Positions 16,745 through 26,168 are shown, counted from the first letter of the stretch. The stretch: 64,000 nt of DNA from JBGPLJ01 sp035644395 (GCA_035644395.1 DASQOR010000068.1:14749-78748); one strand, 5' to 3'. The notes: generated by a model from the sequence alone, not told the origin. A program made the numbers and translations.

Positions 16745-18733
16745 GTTCGCGGCGAGAAACTTCTCGATCTCCTGCATGATCTCGAGCCGCGTCTTTGCGC
16801 CCGACATCCAGTGATCTTCGCCGCTCAGCTTGACGAACGTGCATTGCTTGTGCGCCTGCTCGAGCGCATGCGCCATGGCCTGCGACTGCGCGATGGGCAC
16901 GACCGTGTCGTCCTGACCGTGAATCAGCAGGATCGGGATGCGGATCTTCTCGGCCGCATGCACCGGCGAGCGCTGGGCGAGCACCGGATCCAGCGGTGAA
17001 CCGATTCTCTTCACTTGATCGAGATAGTCGGGATCGTCCCTGCCCCACTTCTCCTTTTCCGACCCGAGCAGCGCCGGCAGGTCCGACACTCCGCTCACGC
17101 TGACGGCACACTTGTAGAGGTCAGGCGTAAATGCGGCACCGGCAAGCGCCGCGTAGCCACCGTAGCTTGCGCCGACAATGCAGACACGTTTCGCGTCGGC
17201 CGTGCCGTCCTCGACCAGCGCTTTCACGCCGTCGCTGACGTCATCCTGCATCAACCCGCCCCACTGCCGGTAGCCGGCGCTTTCGAACGCATCGCCATAA
17301 CCGGTGGAGCCCCGAAACTGGGGCTGCAAGACCGCATAGCCGCGCGTCGCCATGAATTGCGCCCACCAGTCGAAGGCAAAATCGTCGCGCGCATAGGGTC
17401 CGCCGTGCACCAGCACGACCAGCGGCAGATTCTTGCCGTTCGAGCCGGGAGGCACGGTGAGGTACGCGGGAATCGAAGTTCCGTCACGCGCCTTGTAGCT
17501 CGTTGCCCGCATTTCGCCGAGCTGCGCGTCGGCGAGCGCCGGGTATTCCTCGCCGGCGATGTCCGCCGCGTGACGATTGAAATCGACCAGATAGTAGACG
17601 CTCGGCTTTGACGGGCTGTCGACGCGCGCCAGCACCCGCTTGCCGTCCTGCGAGCGGCCGTAGATCTGCACCGTGCGTCCCTTGAATGCGCGGGACACGC
17701 TGTCGGCGCGCGCCTTTGCCTTCGGATCGAACCAGTGAATCTCCTGTGTCGGGCCACCGAGCCAGACACCGACGGGGGCCCGCGTGAAGCGGTCGCGATC
17801 GACGGCGGACACGTCGTACTGCGGATCCTCGAACAGCACCCTGGCGCCCGATCCATCGAGCGCCACGGAGTAAAGCACCTGGCGGCCGGCGTCGTTCGGC
17901 CCGATGGCGATGATCGCCGCACCGTCTTCCGTCACGCCATGGAGCGTCAGCTGGGCGCCGTCCTTGCGCGCGTAGATCTCCTTCCAGCCGGCCGTCCGGT
18001 TTGCCAGAACGCGATAGTTGTTCGCCTTCGGATTCCACTCGCTGCGACCGACGCAGTGACCCGCCGAATCGATCACCCACTGGCGCGTGAACTGGCTGCC
18101 CGTTTCGATCGGCTTGCCTTTGCCGGTCAGCGTATCGACCTCGAACAGCTTCGACACCCAGGGGGAGTCTTCCTCCTTGCCCGCAAGCCGCGTGCCCATC
18201 TCGGAGCGCGCTTCGCCGATGGCGTAGTCGAGCGTGCTCATGATGACCGTCTTCGGCTTGTCCGTGTAGAAGGCTTCGAGCGTCGCGCCCGTGACGAGTT
18301 GCTGTGCTCCCTGGGTCATCAGCAGCACGTGTCCCTTGCCGCTGTCGACGTCGATCGCGAGGATGCGGAAGAACTCGTAGCGATAGCGGTCATCGTTCGT
18401 CGAGCGGTGCTTTTCGGTCTGGCTGAGCTCGACCAGCGCGATCTGGTCGTCGGCCCAGTTGATGTAGCGCAGCTTCATCTCGTGGCCGATCGCCAGCTGA
18501 TGCCGGATCTTGCCCGCCGCCAGATCGAAGATGACGACCCGTTCCTCCGCGCCGCTCCGATCCGCCCAGGCGAGGAGATTGCCGCTCGGGCTGAGCGTGA
18601 CATCGCTGACCGCGGGGAGCGATGCGAACGCCTCCGCCGGCGGCGGAGCGCCCGCGGCGGTTGCCGTGCCGAGGACAATAAGAAGGAGTGAACTCAGCCC
18701 GTGAACGATCGAGCGGATACGGGCAGGCGCCAT
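16739..18733 (-). CDS. secreted S9-family prolyl-oligopeptidase-like peptidase (copy 1)
   Basis: Serine peptidase with a signal peptide (about residues 1-30, LLLIVLGTATAAGA), an N-terminal beta-propeller-like domain and a C-terminal alpha/beta-hydrolase domain. The catalytic triad is S523 (GASYGGY), D608 (GQDDTVVP) and H641 (EDHWMS). It is of the acylaminoacyl/dipeptidyl-peptidase-like S9C type and probably trims peptides in the periplasm or at the cell surface. ATG 18733 has GGGAGAA 5 bp upstream, so the longer open frame to 18781 is not used. It is the second of two adjacent paralogues, 50 bp behind the first. Confidence 0.88.
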   Translation of the reverse strand: MAPARIRSIVHGLSSLLLIVLGTATAAGAPPPAEAFASLPAVSDVTLSPSGNLLAWADRSGAEERVVIFDLAAGKIRHQLAIGHEMKLRYINWADDQIALVELSQTEKHRSTNDDRYRYEFFRILAIDVDSGKGHVLLMTQGAQQLVTGATLEAFYTDKPKTVIMSTLDYAIGEARSEMGTRLAGKEEDSPWVSKLFEVDTLTGKGKPIETGSQFTRQWVIDSAGHCVGRSEWNPKANNYRVLANRTAGWKEIYARKDGAQLTLHGVTEDGAAIIAIGPNDAGRQVLYSVALDGSGARVLFEDPQYDVSAVDRDRFTRAPVGVWLGGPTQEIHWFDPKAKARADSVSRAFKGRTVQIYGRSQDGKRVLARVDSPSKPSVYYLVDFNRHAADIAGEEYPALADAQLGEMRATSYKARDGTSIPAYLTVPPGSNGKNLPLVVLVHGGPYARDDFAFDWWAQFMATRGYAVLQPQFRGSTGYGDAFESAGYRQWGGLMQDDVSDGVKALVEDGTADAKRVCIVGASYGGYAALAGAAFTPDLYKCAVSVSGVSDLPALLGSEKEKWGRDDPDYLDQVKRIGSPLDPVLAQRSPVHAAEKIRIPILLIHGQDDTVVPIAQSQAMAHALEQAHKQCTFVKLSGEDHWMSGAKTRLEIMQEIEKFLAANL

Positions 18734-18783
18734 TCTTGTTCTCCCATTGGGCCCGGCTTGGTCCCTGCGGGAGTCTAGCAACC

Positions 18784-20775
18784 TCAGAGGTTTTCGCGCA
18801 GGAAGGTCTCGATTTCCGCCAGCACCTTGAGCCGCGTCTCGCCGCGCGACAGCCAGTGGTCCTCGCCCGGCAATTGAATGAATCTAAAAGTCTTGCCGAG
18901 TTCGCCGAGCGCGCGTGCCATGGACGCGGACTGCTCCATCGGCACGACGGTATCGTCGACGCCGTGCATGAGGAGGATCGGGATGTGGATCCGGTCCGCC
19001 GCGCGCGCCGGAGACCGCGCAATGACCTTCTTGTTGAACGGCGATCCGATGTTGTCCAGCCAGTAGGCGACCGAATCGGATTCCGCCCCGTGCTGGACCT
19101 TGACGTTCCCGAGCATTGCCGGCAAGTCGGAAACGCCGTTGATGCTGATCGCGCAGCGATACACATCCGGCGTGAACGCGGCGCCGGCGAGCGCGGCATA
19201 GCCACCGTAGCTGCCCCCGACGATCGCGACGCGGTGCTCGTCGGCAATGCCCTGCTGGACCATCGCGAGCACGCCGTCGGTCAGGTCGTCCTGCATGCGG
19301 CCACCCCACTGGCGATAGCCGGCGCGGCGGAAATCGTCGCCGAATCCGGTCGACCCGCGAAACTGCGGCCGCAGCACCGCGTAACCGCGCGTCGCCAGGA
19401 ACTGCGACCACCAGTCGAATTCATTGTTGTCGCGTGCTTCCGGACCGCCGTGCGCCAGGACGACGAGCGGCAAATGGCTGGCTTCAATGCCCGGCGGCAG
19501 CGTGAGATACGCCGGGATCGTCGTCCCGTCGCGCGCCTTGTAGGTGAACGCTCGCACCTCACCCAGCGTCACGTTGGCGAGCACCGGGTACTCATCGCCC
19601 ACGGTATCGGCCTTGTTGGTCGCGAAGTCGATGAAATAGTAGGTCGCCGGATGCGACTGGCCGTCGACCCGCGCGATGGCGCGCGTGCCGTCCCTGGAGC
19701 GGCCGACGATCGCGACATTGCGATCCTTGAACGCGGGCGCGACCGAGTCGTAGCGCTGTTGCGCGTCGGCATCGAGCCAGCGGACGCCCTGCTCGAGACC
19801 GCCGAGCTTCACGCCGATCGGTGCGCCCGTGTAGAGGTCGCGCACGAGCGATTCGACATCGTTCGCCGGATCCTCGTAGAACGCGGCGATGGTCGCGCCG
19901 TTCCGTGGAATCGACCAGGCGACCGCGCGCCCCGCCTTGTTCGGCCCGATCGCGATGATGGCCTGCTGGTCGGCTGTCAGGCCCTGCAGCGAGAACTGTG
20001 CGCCGTCGGTACGCTGGAGAACTTGCTGCCAGCCGCCGTATGAGCGCTTCGCGAGGATGCGATAGCGCCGGCGCTGCGCCTTCCAGTCGCTCCGTGCCAC
20101 GCTGCTGCCGTCACGGTCGACCAGCCACTCGCCGGTGAACTGATCGCCCGTGTCGATGGGCGTGCCGCGGCCGCTCGCGGTGTCGACCTCGAACAGGACC
20201 GAGACCCACCCGGAATCGCCGCGGTGATTGGGAATGAGAGTATCCAGCTGCCGGCGCTCGGCGACGGCCGAGAAGTCCCTGGACCACATCACGACGGTCT
20301 TCGGCTTGCTGGTGCGTGTGGCGACCATCACCGAATCCGTGACGGAATCGCGCTGCCCGCCGCTCATGAGAAGCATCCGCTGATTGCCGCCATGCACGTC
20401 GACCGCGAGTGTCCGGTAGATCTCGAAGCGCGGCGCGTTCGGTATGCTCTTGGTCGTCGCGCCCGTGGAGCTGTAATTGACGAGCGCCGTGTCGTCGTCG
20501 GCCCAGCGCACGCCTCGCAGTTTCGTCGCGGCGTCGACGTCGACCTGGCGCTTCGAGTCCTTCGCCGTCAGGTCGTAGATCAGCACGACTTCGCGCTCGG
20601 TGCTGCGGTCGAGCCACGCGAGCAGATTGCCGTTCGGGCTGATGTCGACGCTGCTGACGACGGGCATGGACGCGAAAGCCGAAGCCGGCGGCGCTTCCGC
20701 GCGCGCGAGCGCCGCCAGCCCGCAGAGCGTGAAGGCGACGAGACCCGGTCGATGCTGGAGGCGGTCGAATCGCAT
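18784..20775 (-). CDS. secreted S9-family prolyl-oligopeptidase-like peptidase (copy 2)
   Basis: Paralogue of the neighbouring S9 enzyme with the same architecture: signal peptide (LVAFTLCGLAALARA), propeller-like N-terminal domain and alpha/beta-hydrolase domain. The triad S522 (GGSYGGY), D607 (GVDDTVVP) and H640 (EDHWLS) falls at almost the same positions, and long blocks such as RGYAVLxPQFRGSTG and AALAGAAFTPDxYxCA are shared. The N-terminal domains differ much more, so the specificities may differ. It begins 4 bp after the folA stop and is probably expressed from the folA promoter. Confidence 0.88.
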   Translation of the reverse strand: MRFDRLQHRPGLVAFTLCGLAALARAEAPPASAFASMPVVSSVDISPNGNLLAWLDRSTEREVVLIYDLTAKDSKRQVDVDAATKLRGVRWADDDTALVNYSSTGATTKSIPNAPRFEIYRTLAVDVHGGNQRMLLMSGGQRDSVTDSVMVATRTSKPKTVVMWSRDFSAVAERRQLDTLIPNHRGDSGWVSVLFEVDTASGRGTPIDTGDQFTGEWLVDRDGSSVARSDWKAQRRRYRILAKRSYGGWQQVLQRTDGAQFSLQGLTADQQAIIAIGPNKAGRAVAWSIPRNGATIAAFYEDPANDVESLVRDLYTGAPIGVKLGGLEQGVRWLDADAQQRYDSVAPAFKDRNVAIVGRSRDGTRAIARVDGQSHPATYYFIDFATNKADTVGDEYPVLANVTLGEVRAFTYKARDGTTIPAYLTLPPGIEASHLPLVVLAHGGPEARDNNEFDWWSQFLATRGYAVLRPQFRGSTGFGDDFRRAGYRQWGGRMQDDLTDGVLAMVQQGIADEHRVAIVGGSYGGYAALAGAAFTPDVYRCAISINGVSDLPAMLGNVKVQHGAESDSVAYWLDNIGSPFNKKVIARSPARAADRIHIPILLMHGVDDTVVPMEQSASMARALGELGKTFRFIQLPGEDHWLSRGETRLKVLAEIETFLRENL

Positions 20776-20779
20776 GTCG

Positions 20780-21334
20780 TTACACGATGCGCTCGAGCGT
20801 TAGGAAGCTGAAAGCATACGCGTGCCGCGCGTCCGCGGCATGCTCTTCGCGGGCCGTTTCGCGCCAGTCCGAAGCTTGCGGCGCGACGAATCGAGTGTCG
20901 CCCTCCACTTGCGCATGCACGCGCGTCAGGTGGATCACGGAGCAACGCGGCAGGCAGAGTTCGAAGATATCGGCGCCGCCGATCACCATGAGATCCGTGG
21001 CCGGCCGCGCACGCTCGAGCGCATCCTCGAGCGAGTGCACGACGATCACCTGCGGCGCTTCCCAGCAGCGATTACGGGTCAGCACGATGTTCGGACGATT
21101 GACGAGCGGCTTGCCGATCGAGGCGTAGGTCTTGCGCCCCATGAGCACGGGCTTGCCGAGCGTGAGCGCCTTGAAGCGCTTGAGATCGTCCGGCAGGTGC
21201 CAGGGCAATTGTCCGTCGCGCCCGATGACGCCGTTCTCGGCCACTGCGACCACGATTGCCAGCCTCGAATCACCGGATTGGGGAGCCGGGACGGCAGGCC
21301 GGGGATCTGTGATGGGGTTGGCGTTGCCTGACAT
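20780..21334 (-). CDS. folA: dihydrofolate reductase
   Basis: NADPH-dependent reduction of dihydrofolate; the trimethoprim target. The 184-residue product has IVVAVAENGVIGRDGQLPWHLPDDLKRFK-type N-terminal motifs (the WHLPxDLK loop with the catalytic acid), LMGRKTYASIGKPL, NIVLTRN and VIGGADIFEL. ATG 21334 adds about 20 Pro-rich residues before the domain; a longer open frame upstream is not supported. In E. coli folA lies directly after apaH; here the kynurenine operon and two peptidase genes separate them. Confidence 0.93.
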   Translation of the reverse strand: MSGNANPITDPRPAVPAPQSGDSRLAIVVAVAENGVIGRDGQLPWHLPDDLKRFKALTLGKPVLMGRKTYASIGKPLVNRPNIVLTRNRCWEAPQVIVVHSLEDALERARPATDLMVIGGADIFELCLPRCSVIHLTRVHAQVEGDTRFVAPQASDWRETAREEHAADARHAYAFSFLTLERIV

Positions 21335-21484
21335 AAGTGGTTGAAATTGTGACTGGTTCGCTGCCCCGGCGCGAGGCCGGCTTATATCCTGCCGCGGCTC
21401 GTTCGACCAGGTGGAAGCCAATGACGGCGGAGACCTGGCCGGGCAGCGATTCACTGACCTCGAAAGGCTCTTTCAGTCCCTGCA

Positions 21485-24478
21485 ATGAAGCGGATTCTGG
21501 CAGTCCTCGCCGTCGTGCTGCTTGGTTTGAGCAGCGCGACGGCGTTTTCACAGGCCGCGCCCATCGCGCGGTTTGCACGCTTTGTCGGCCATATCAATAC
21601 CGTGGCGACGGGCGGCGCGCTGCGTGACCAGCCGAACACCGGCAACGCCTGTTCGCTCGCGAACAACCCGAGCAGCAACGCGCTCTCGGGCATTCCGGCA
21701 GGTTCGACGATCGCCGCGGCCTACCTCTACTGGGGCGGTTCCGGAGCGACTGTCGACAGTCAGGTCAGCCTGAATGGCGTGACGGTCAATGCGTCGCGGA
21801 CTTTTACCGTCGCGGTGGCGGGCGTCACTTCGTTCGGCGGGTTCGCCAATGTGACGGCGCAGGTCGCCGGCAACGGCACCTACACATTCGGCAATCTCAC
21901 GGTCGACTCGAGCGCGACCTATTGCGGCAACCAGACGGTATTCGGCAGCTGGGCGCTCGTCGTCATTTACGATCGCGCAGCCGAGCCGCTGCGCGCGATC
22001 AATGTCTTCGACGGCCTCGAGGCGTTTCAGGGCAGCCAGATCAACCTGACACCGGACGGCTACCGCATCCGGCCGAGCGGCAATGACGGCAAGATCATCG
22101 TCGTCACGTGGGAAGGCGACCCTGGCAATTCAACGCCCCTGAACGGATTCAGCGAGGCATTGCGCTTCAACGGCACGACGCTCGACGACGGCATCAATCC
22201 GGCGGGCAGCGATCCGGTGATCCAGCAATTTGACAGCACCATCAACGGACTGAATCTGCAGAATTCCTACGGCGCCGACATCGACACCTACGACATCTCC
22301 TCGCTCCTCGTGCCGGGCGCGACTTCGGCGACGAGCACCTACTCCGCGGGCCAGGACCGCGTGTTCCTCACCGCGCAGATCGTGAGCGTGACCAGCGACC
22401 CCGAGGTGAATCTCGGCATCACGAAGACGCACGCAGGAAGTTTTGTCGTCGGCACGACCGGGACCTACACGCTCACCGTGAGCAACGCCGCGGGCGTTGA
22501 ACCGGAAGACAACACGGTCACGGTGACGGATACGCTCCCGGCCGGCTTGAGCTACGTGTCGGGCACCGGTACTGGCTGGGGCTGTTCAGCGGCGGCGCAG
22601 GTCGTGACCTGTACGCACGCGGCGTCGCTCGCGGCCGGCGCGTCGTTTCCGCCGATCACCCTGAGCGTCGGTGTCGGGCTGGCGGCGCTCGGCACGGTGA
22701 CGAATTCCGCGGTCGTCAGCAGCAACAGCTTCGACAACAACGCGGCGAACAATACGGCGACGGACTCGACGCTCGTCGTCGGCCCGATTCTCTCGACCTC
22801 GACCAAGACCGTGTCGGACCTGAATGGCGGCGATGCCAATCCCGGTGACACGCTGCGCTATACGATCACGCTGAACGAGTCGGCGAGCCTCGGCGCCACC
22901 GGCGTCTCGGTAACCGACGACGTGCCCGCGAATGTCGCGAGCTACAGCATCGTCTCGATCCCGGCGGGAGCGATCAATGCCTCGACCGGTCCCGGTACGG
23001 GTGCCAACGGCACCGGCCGGGTCGCCATCTCGAACATCACGGTGCCCGCGGTCGGCAGCGTCACCGTCGTCTTCGACGTGGTCATCGCGGCGGTCACGCC
23101 CGGATCGACGCTCAACAATACCGCGACGATTTCGAATCCGAACGGTCCTGGCGCGACGCCTTCGGCGCCGCCGGTCGTCGTCTCGCAGTCGCAGATCCCG
23201 GGCGCGGGCACGAAGCAGCTCTATCTCTGGAGCAATCCGTCGAATCGCCTGTCGCGCATCCAGCCGACGGGGACGCACAACGCGGTGCAGATCAACGGCA
23301 GCGCATCCGCCACCTGGACGCTGACGCCGACGCTGCAGAAGGCGACGACGCTCAACGCCGGCAATTTCAACGTGCGGCTCTACATCAACCGCATCGGCGG
23401 CACCGGCACGAAGAGCGTGACCCTGACCTTCGCGAACAGCGTGCTGGGCACGCTCGCGACCGGAACGAGCACGATCACCGCCGTACCGACGGGGGCCGCG
23501 ACACTGCAGACGATCACGCTGAATCTCGCGGCCGCGAGCACGGCTCCCATTGGCTCAAGCTACTCGCTGACCGTCACCAACAACACGGGCGGTAATTCGA
23601 TCAGCGTCTGGCCGATCGTCGGCGCCAACATTTCGCGCATCGACCTGAACAGCGCAACGGTCATCAACGTCGACAGCGTGCTCGACTACACCGCGACCTA
23701 TCCCGCGGCGACCACCGCGACCAACTTCCTGCGCGGCAGCACGAATTTCATCCGCGCCGTCGTGAGCGACCCGTTCGGCAGCTTCGACGTGACGAACGCC
23801 ACGATCACCATCATCGACGCGAACGGCACCACGCAGGTCTCGAACGCGGCGATGACGATGGTGAACGACTCCGGGGCCGCGACCAAGACCTATCAGTACC
23901 CGTACGCGATTCCCGCGGCGGCGGCGCTCGGCGGCTGGACGGTTCGCGTGACGGCGACGGAGGGCACGGAGACGACGCCGGTCACCGACCTCGGGGTCGG
24001 TTCCTTCGTCGTGTACCTGCCGCTGCCGACGCTCGTGATCAGCAAGACCTCGCAGGTCATCTCCGATCCCTACCGCGGCGTCACGAATCCGCTGCGCGTC
24101 CCGGGAAGCATCCAGCTCTACACGGTCCTCGTGCGCAACACGGGCCCCGGCACGGTGGACGGCAACACGCTCGTCATCACCGATCCGATCGGCACGGATT
24201 CGGCCATCTACGTGAGCACGGTGAGCGGCAATCCGGTGGTGTTCGTCGATGGAAGCGCGCCCAACCAGAGTGGGCTTGTCTACGTGTACGCCACCAGCGT
24301 CAGCTATTCGAGCCAGCCGGGCGGCGGTGCGCCCTTCAACTACATACCAGTGCCCGATGTCGACGGATTCGATCCGAACGTGCGTGGTATCCGCATCGCC
24401 CCGACCGGCGTGATGAACGCCGCGGCGGGTGCGACCACGCCGCAGTTCAGCATTCAGTTCCGCGTACGGGTGCAGTAG
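21485..24478 (+). CDS. large secreted DUF11-repeat protein
   Basis: A 997-residue exported protein with no enzyme motif. It has a signal peptide (LAVVLLGLSSATAFSQA), then an N-terminal beta-rich domain (about residues 25-300: AYLYWGGSG, SWALVVIYDRAAEPLRAINVFDG, DVYTYDISSLL-like segment) seen in other surface proteins with DUF11 repeats. DUF11 modules follow at about 305-440 and 445-570 (LxKTxxG...YTLTVSN...VTDTLPAGLSYVS), then two less typical beta modules and a final DUF11-like segment near 860-990. Composition is rich in Thr, Ser, Asn, Gly and poor in Lys and Cys, as in extracellular stalks. There is no sortase, PEP-CTERM or autotransporter barrel at the C-terminus (ends FSIQFRVRVQ), so anchoring and export route are unknown. 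Confidence 0.78.
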   Translation: MKRILAVLAVVLLGLSSATAFSQAAPIARFARFVGHINTVATGGALRDQPNTGNACSLANNPSSNALSGIPAGSTIAAAYLYWGGSGATVDSQVSLNGVTVNASRTFTVAVAGVTSFGGFANVTAQVAGNGTYTFGNLTVDSSATYCGNQTVFGSWALVVIYDRAAEPLRAINVFDGLEAFQGSQINLTPDGYRIRPSGNDGKIIVVTWEGDPGNSTPLNGFSEALRFNGTTLDDGINPAGSDPVIQQFDSTINGLNLQNSYGADIDTYDISSLLVPGATSATSTYSAGQDRVFLTAQIVSVTSDPEVNLGITKTHAGSFVVGTTGTYTLTVSNAAGVEPEDNTVTVTDTLPAGLSYVSGTGTGWGCSAAAQVVTCTHAASLAAGASFPPITLSVGVGLAALGTVTNSAVVSSNSFDNNAANNTATDSTLVVGPILSTSTKTVSDLNGGDANPGDTLRYTITLNESASLGATGVSVTDDVPANVASYSIVSIPAGAINASTGPGTGANGTGRVAISNITVPAVGSVTVVFDVVIAAVTPGSTLNNTATISNPNGPGATPSAPPVVVSQSQIPGAGTKQLYLWSNPSNRLSRIQPTGTHNAVQINGSASATWTLTPTLQKATTLNAGNFNVRLYINRIGGTGTKSVTLTFANSVLGTLATGTSTITAVPTGAATLQTITLNLAAASTAPIGSSYSLTVTNNTGGNSISVWPIVGANISRIDLNSATVINVDSVLDYTATYPAATTATNFLRGSTNFIRAVVSDPFGSFDVTNATITIIDANGTTQVSNAAMTMVNDSGAATKTYQYPYAIPAAAALGGWTVRVTATEGTETTPVTDLGVGSFVVYLPLPTLVISKTSQVISDPYRGVTNPLRVPGSIQLYTVLVRNTGPGTVDGNTLVITDPIGTDSAIYVSTVSGNPVVFVDGSAPNQSGLVYVYATSVSYSSQPGGGAPFNYIPVPDVDGFDPNVRGIRIAPTGVMNAAAGATTPQFSIQFRVRVQ

Positions 24479-24496
24479 CCCGAAGCAGCGCAAATG

Positions 24497-24904
24497 TCAG
24501 TTGCCGCACGACCCGCCCCCGCCACACACGGGCGAGGACTTTTGCTTGTCGCGCCGCATTTCTTCGCCGCGAAATTCGACTTCCCTCAGCTCGTCTTCCG
24601 TCAGGCAGATCTCGGTCGGGAAGCGCGAGCCGAGCATCGTGTCCTGCTTGCAGTACACCGTATTGGCGCCGAGCTTCTTGGCCCGGTAGCCCGACGGCGG
24701 CTTGAAGGGCTTCGCGGCGCTCCCGGCGGTCGTCGACGCAGCGGGAGGTGCTGGATCAGCAGCGGGTGCTGGCACCGTTGCGGCGGAACGTGCCGGAGTT
24801 TCAGCAGGCGCCGGAGCTCGCGGCTGCGAAGCGCAGCCGCCAAGCAGCACAGCCGCCGCGACCAGGATCAGCCGTCGACCGATATCAGCCGCTGCCGTTG
24901 CCAC
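24497..24904 (-). CDS. putative lipoprotein, tandem paralogue 2
   Basis: About 135 residues with a lipobox LLGGC (lipidated C24), an Ala/Pro-rich tether and a C-terminal domain of about 65 residues starting PPSGYRAKKLGANTVYCK. The same domain is found in the gene just upstream, so the two arose by tandem duplication. Conserved features are YRAKKLGANTVYC, RFPTE, two invariant cysteines and LTEDEL; the tail ends with CGGGGSCG. Function unknown. The start is uncertain: GTG 24904 overlaps the upstream gene by 20 bp, and GTG 24925 is also open. Confidence 0.7.
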   Translation of the reverse strand: MATAAADIGRRLILVAAAVLLGGCASQPRAPAPAETPARSAATVPAPAADPAPPAASTTAGSAAKPFKPPSGYRAKKLGANTVYCKQDTMLGSRFPTEICLTEDELREVEFRGEEMRRDKQKSSPVCGGGGSCGN

Positions 24905-25298
24905 AGGCCGTCGACGCGCCGCCACAGAGTCCCTGGTTCTTCAATTTGTTCTGCCGCATGTCGTCACCACGGCGCTCCATTTCCTTCAGCTCGTCTTCGG
25001 TGAAGCAGAACTCCGTCGGAAAGCGCGTCCCGAGCGTCGTGTCCTTCTTGCAGTAGACCGTGTTGGCGCCGAGCTTCTTGGCCCGGTAACCCGACGGCGG
25101 CCGGTACGGTTTGGCGTCTGCTGCGGCGACCGTACCGGAGGCCTGGGGTGCCGGTGTCGCGGCGGTTGCCGCGGCGGGCGACGGGGCTGGCGCGGCAGCG
25201 GGTGCCGGCGCTGCAACCGGAGTCACAGGGGTCGGGGACTGGGGCTGCGAAGCGCAGCCGGCGAACAAGGCGACAGCCAAAACGAGGGTCAAACGCAT
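24885..25298 (-). CDS. putative lipoprotein, tandem paralogue 1
   Basis: 137 residues. Short lipoprotein signal with lipobox LFAGC (C15), a tether of Pro/Ala/Thr repeats (about residues 20-65) and the same C-terminal domain as its neighbour: PPSGYRAKKLGANTVYCKK, RFPTEFC, FTEDELKE, ending CGGASTACGNG. The paired cysteines suggest a small disulfide-bonded periplasmic domain. ATG 25298 is chosen for the signal sequence; the longer frame upstream is not signal-like. Function unknown. I have the impression that such YRAKKLGxxxVYC proteins occur in related proteobacteria, but cannot check. Confidence 0.75.
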   Translation of the reverse strand: MRLTLVLAVALFAGCASQPQSPTPVTPVAAPAPAAAPAPSPAAATAATPAPQASGTVAAADAKPYRPPSGYRAKKLGANTVYCKKDTTLGTRFPTEFCFTEDELKEMERRGDDMRQNKLKNQGLCGGASTACGNGSG

Positions 25299-25463
25299 GA
25301 ATCCGCTCCGTCCGAATCGGGGGGACGAATGCTGCCATGGCCGGGACGGACTTGCACGCAAATGGGACCAGCGGGTGCGTCGCCAACGGCTTCCCGGGGC
25401 GAGCCGGTTTGACTCAATCGCGTGAGCGGGTCATAGATACCGGCCTTTCAGGGGGACCCTGAC

Positions 25464-26168
25464 ATGACAACAACAAGACGTGGGGCACTTGCAGCCTTGG
25501 CGGGTCTCATTGTCGTCCTTGGCGCCGCTTGCGGCGGCTCCGGAACCGCCGGCGGCAAGGTCGATGCCGGCGCCGATTCGCAATCCCCGGACGGCCTGAC
25601 CGGAAGCTATCCCCTGTTCGCCGCCGACTTCCCGGCGGATGCCGGTGCGCGACCGACCATCAAGCTGAAATCCGGCGGCAAGGCGCAGCTCAGCGGCCTG
25701 GGCGCTGATGCCGAAGGCAGCTACATCGTCAAAGGCGTCGTGCTGACGCTGACCTTGCCCGGGGAGAAGCATGAGCTGGTCATCAACGGGCGCGGCTGTC
25801 TGCTCGGCGGCTTGCAGATGGGATCGTTCTGCAAAGGCGGCGCCAAGCCGCCCGCCGAAGCCACCGCGCAGGGCGACTTGAGCAGCGGCTCGGTGACGAT
25901 GGGTGCACCGACACCGGCTGTCGTGAACACCATTTCCGGAAGCTTCTATACCAAGGACGGCGACACACAGCTCACGTTCAGCGCGGACGGCCGCATCAGC
26001 ATCATCCATTGGGCCGGGAACCAGATGGCGACGACCCTCGGTCTCTATGAGGTCGAGGGCACGCGCATCACGATCAAGTCCGACGGCCCGCCGATGGTTC
26101 TCGAGCGCAAGGACAACCAGTTCGAGTTGGCCGAGAACGGTGCTGTTACTACGTTCGCTGCGGGTTGA
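25464..26168 (+). CDS. exported protein of unknown function, possible lipoprotein
   Basis: 234 residues. N-terminal signal with a twin-arginine pair (TTRRGALAALAGL) and a possible though imperfect lipobox LGAAC (C23), followed by a Gly-rich linker and a beta-rich domain with repeated strands (GSYIVKGVVLTLTLPG, TISGSFYTKDGDTQLTFSADGRISI, GLYEVEGTRITIKSDG). These short turns of the type GxYxxxGxxLTLT resemble lipocalin-like or YodA-like small-molecule binding folds, but I cannot name a family. It is convergent with the M28 peptidase gene; two palindromes lie between. Confidence 0.68.
   Translation: MTTTRRGALAALAGLIVVLGAACGGSGTAGGKVDAGADSQSPDGLTGSYPLFAADFPADAGARPTIKLKSGGKAQLSGLGADAEGSYIVKGVVLTLTLPGEKHELVINGRGCLLGGLQMGSFCKGGAKPPAEATAQGDLSSGSVTMGAPTPAVVNTISGSFYTKDGDTQLTFSADGRISIIHWAGNQMATTLGLYEVEGTRITIKSDGPPMVLERKDNQFELAENGAVTTFAAG

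Noticed and set aside
21485..24478. Autotransporter or adhesin with a C-terminal barrel
   Set aside because: The C-terminus has no barrel pattern or terminal aromatic residue; the repeats are DUF11-type.
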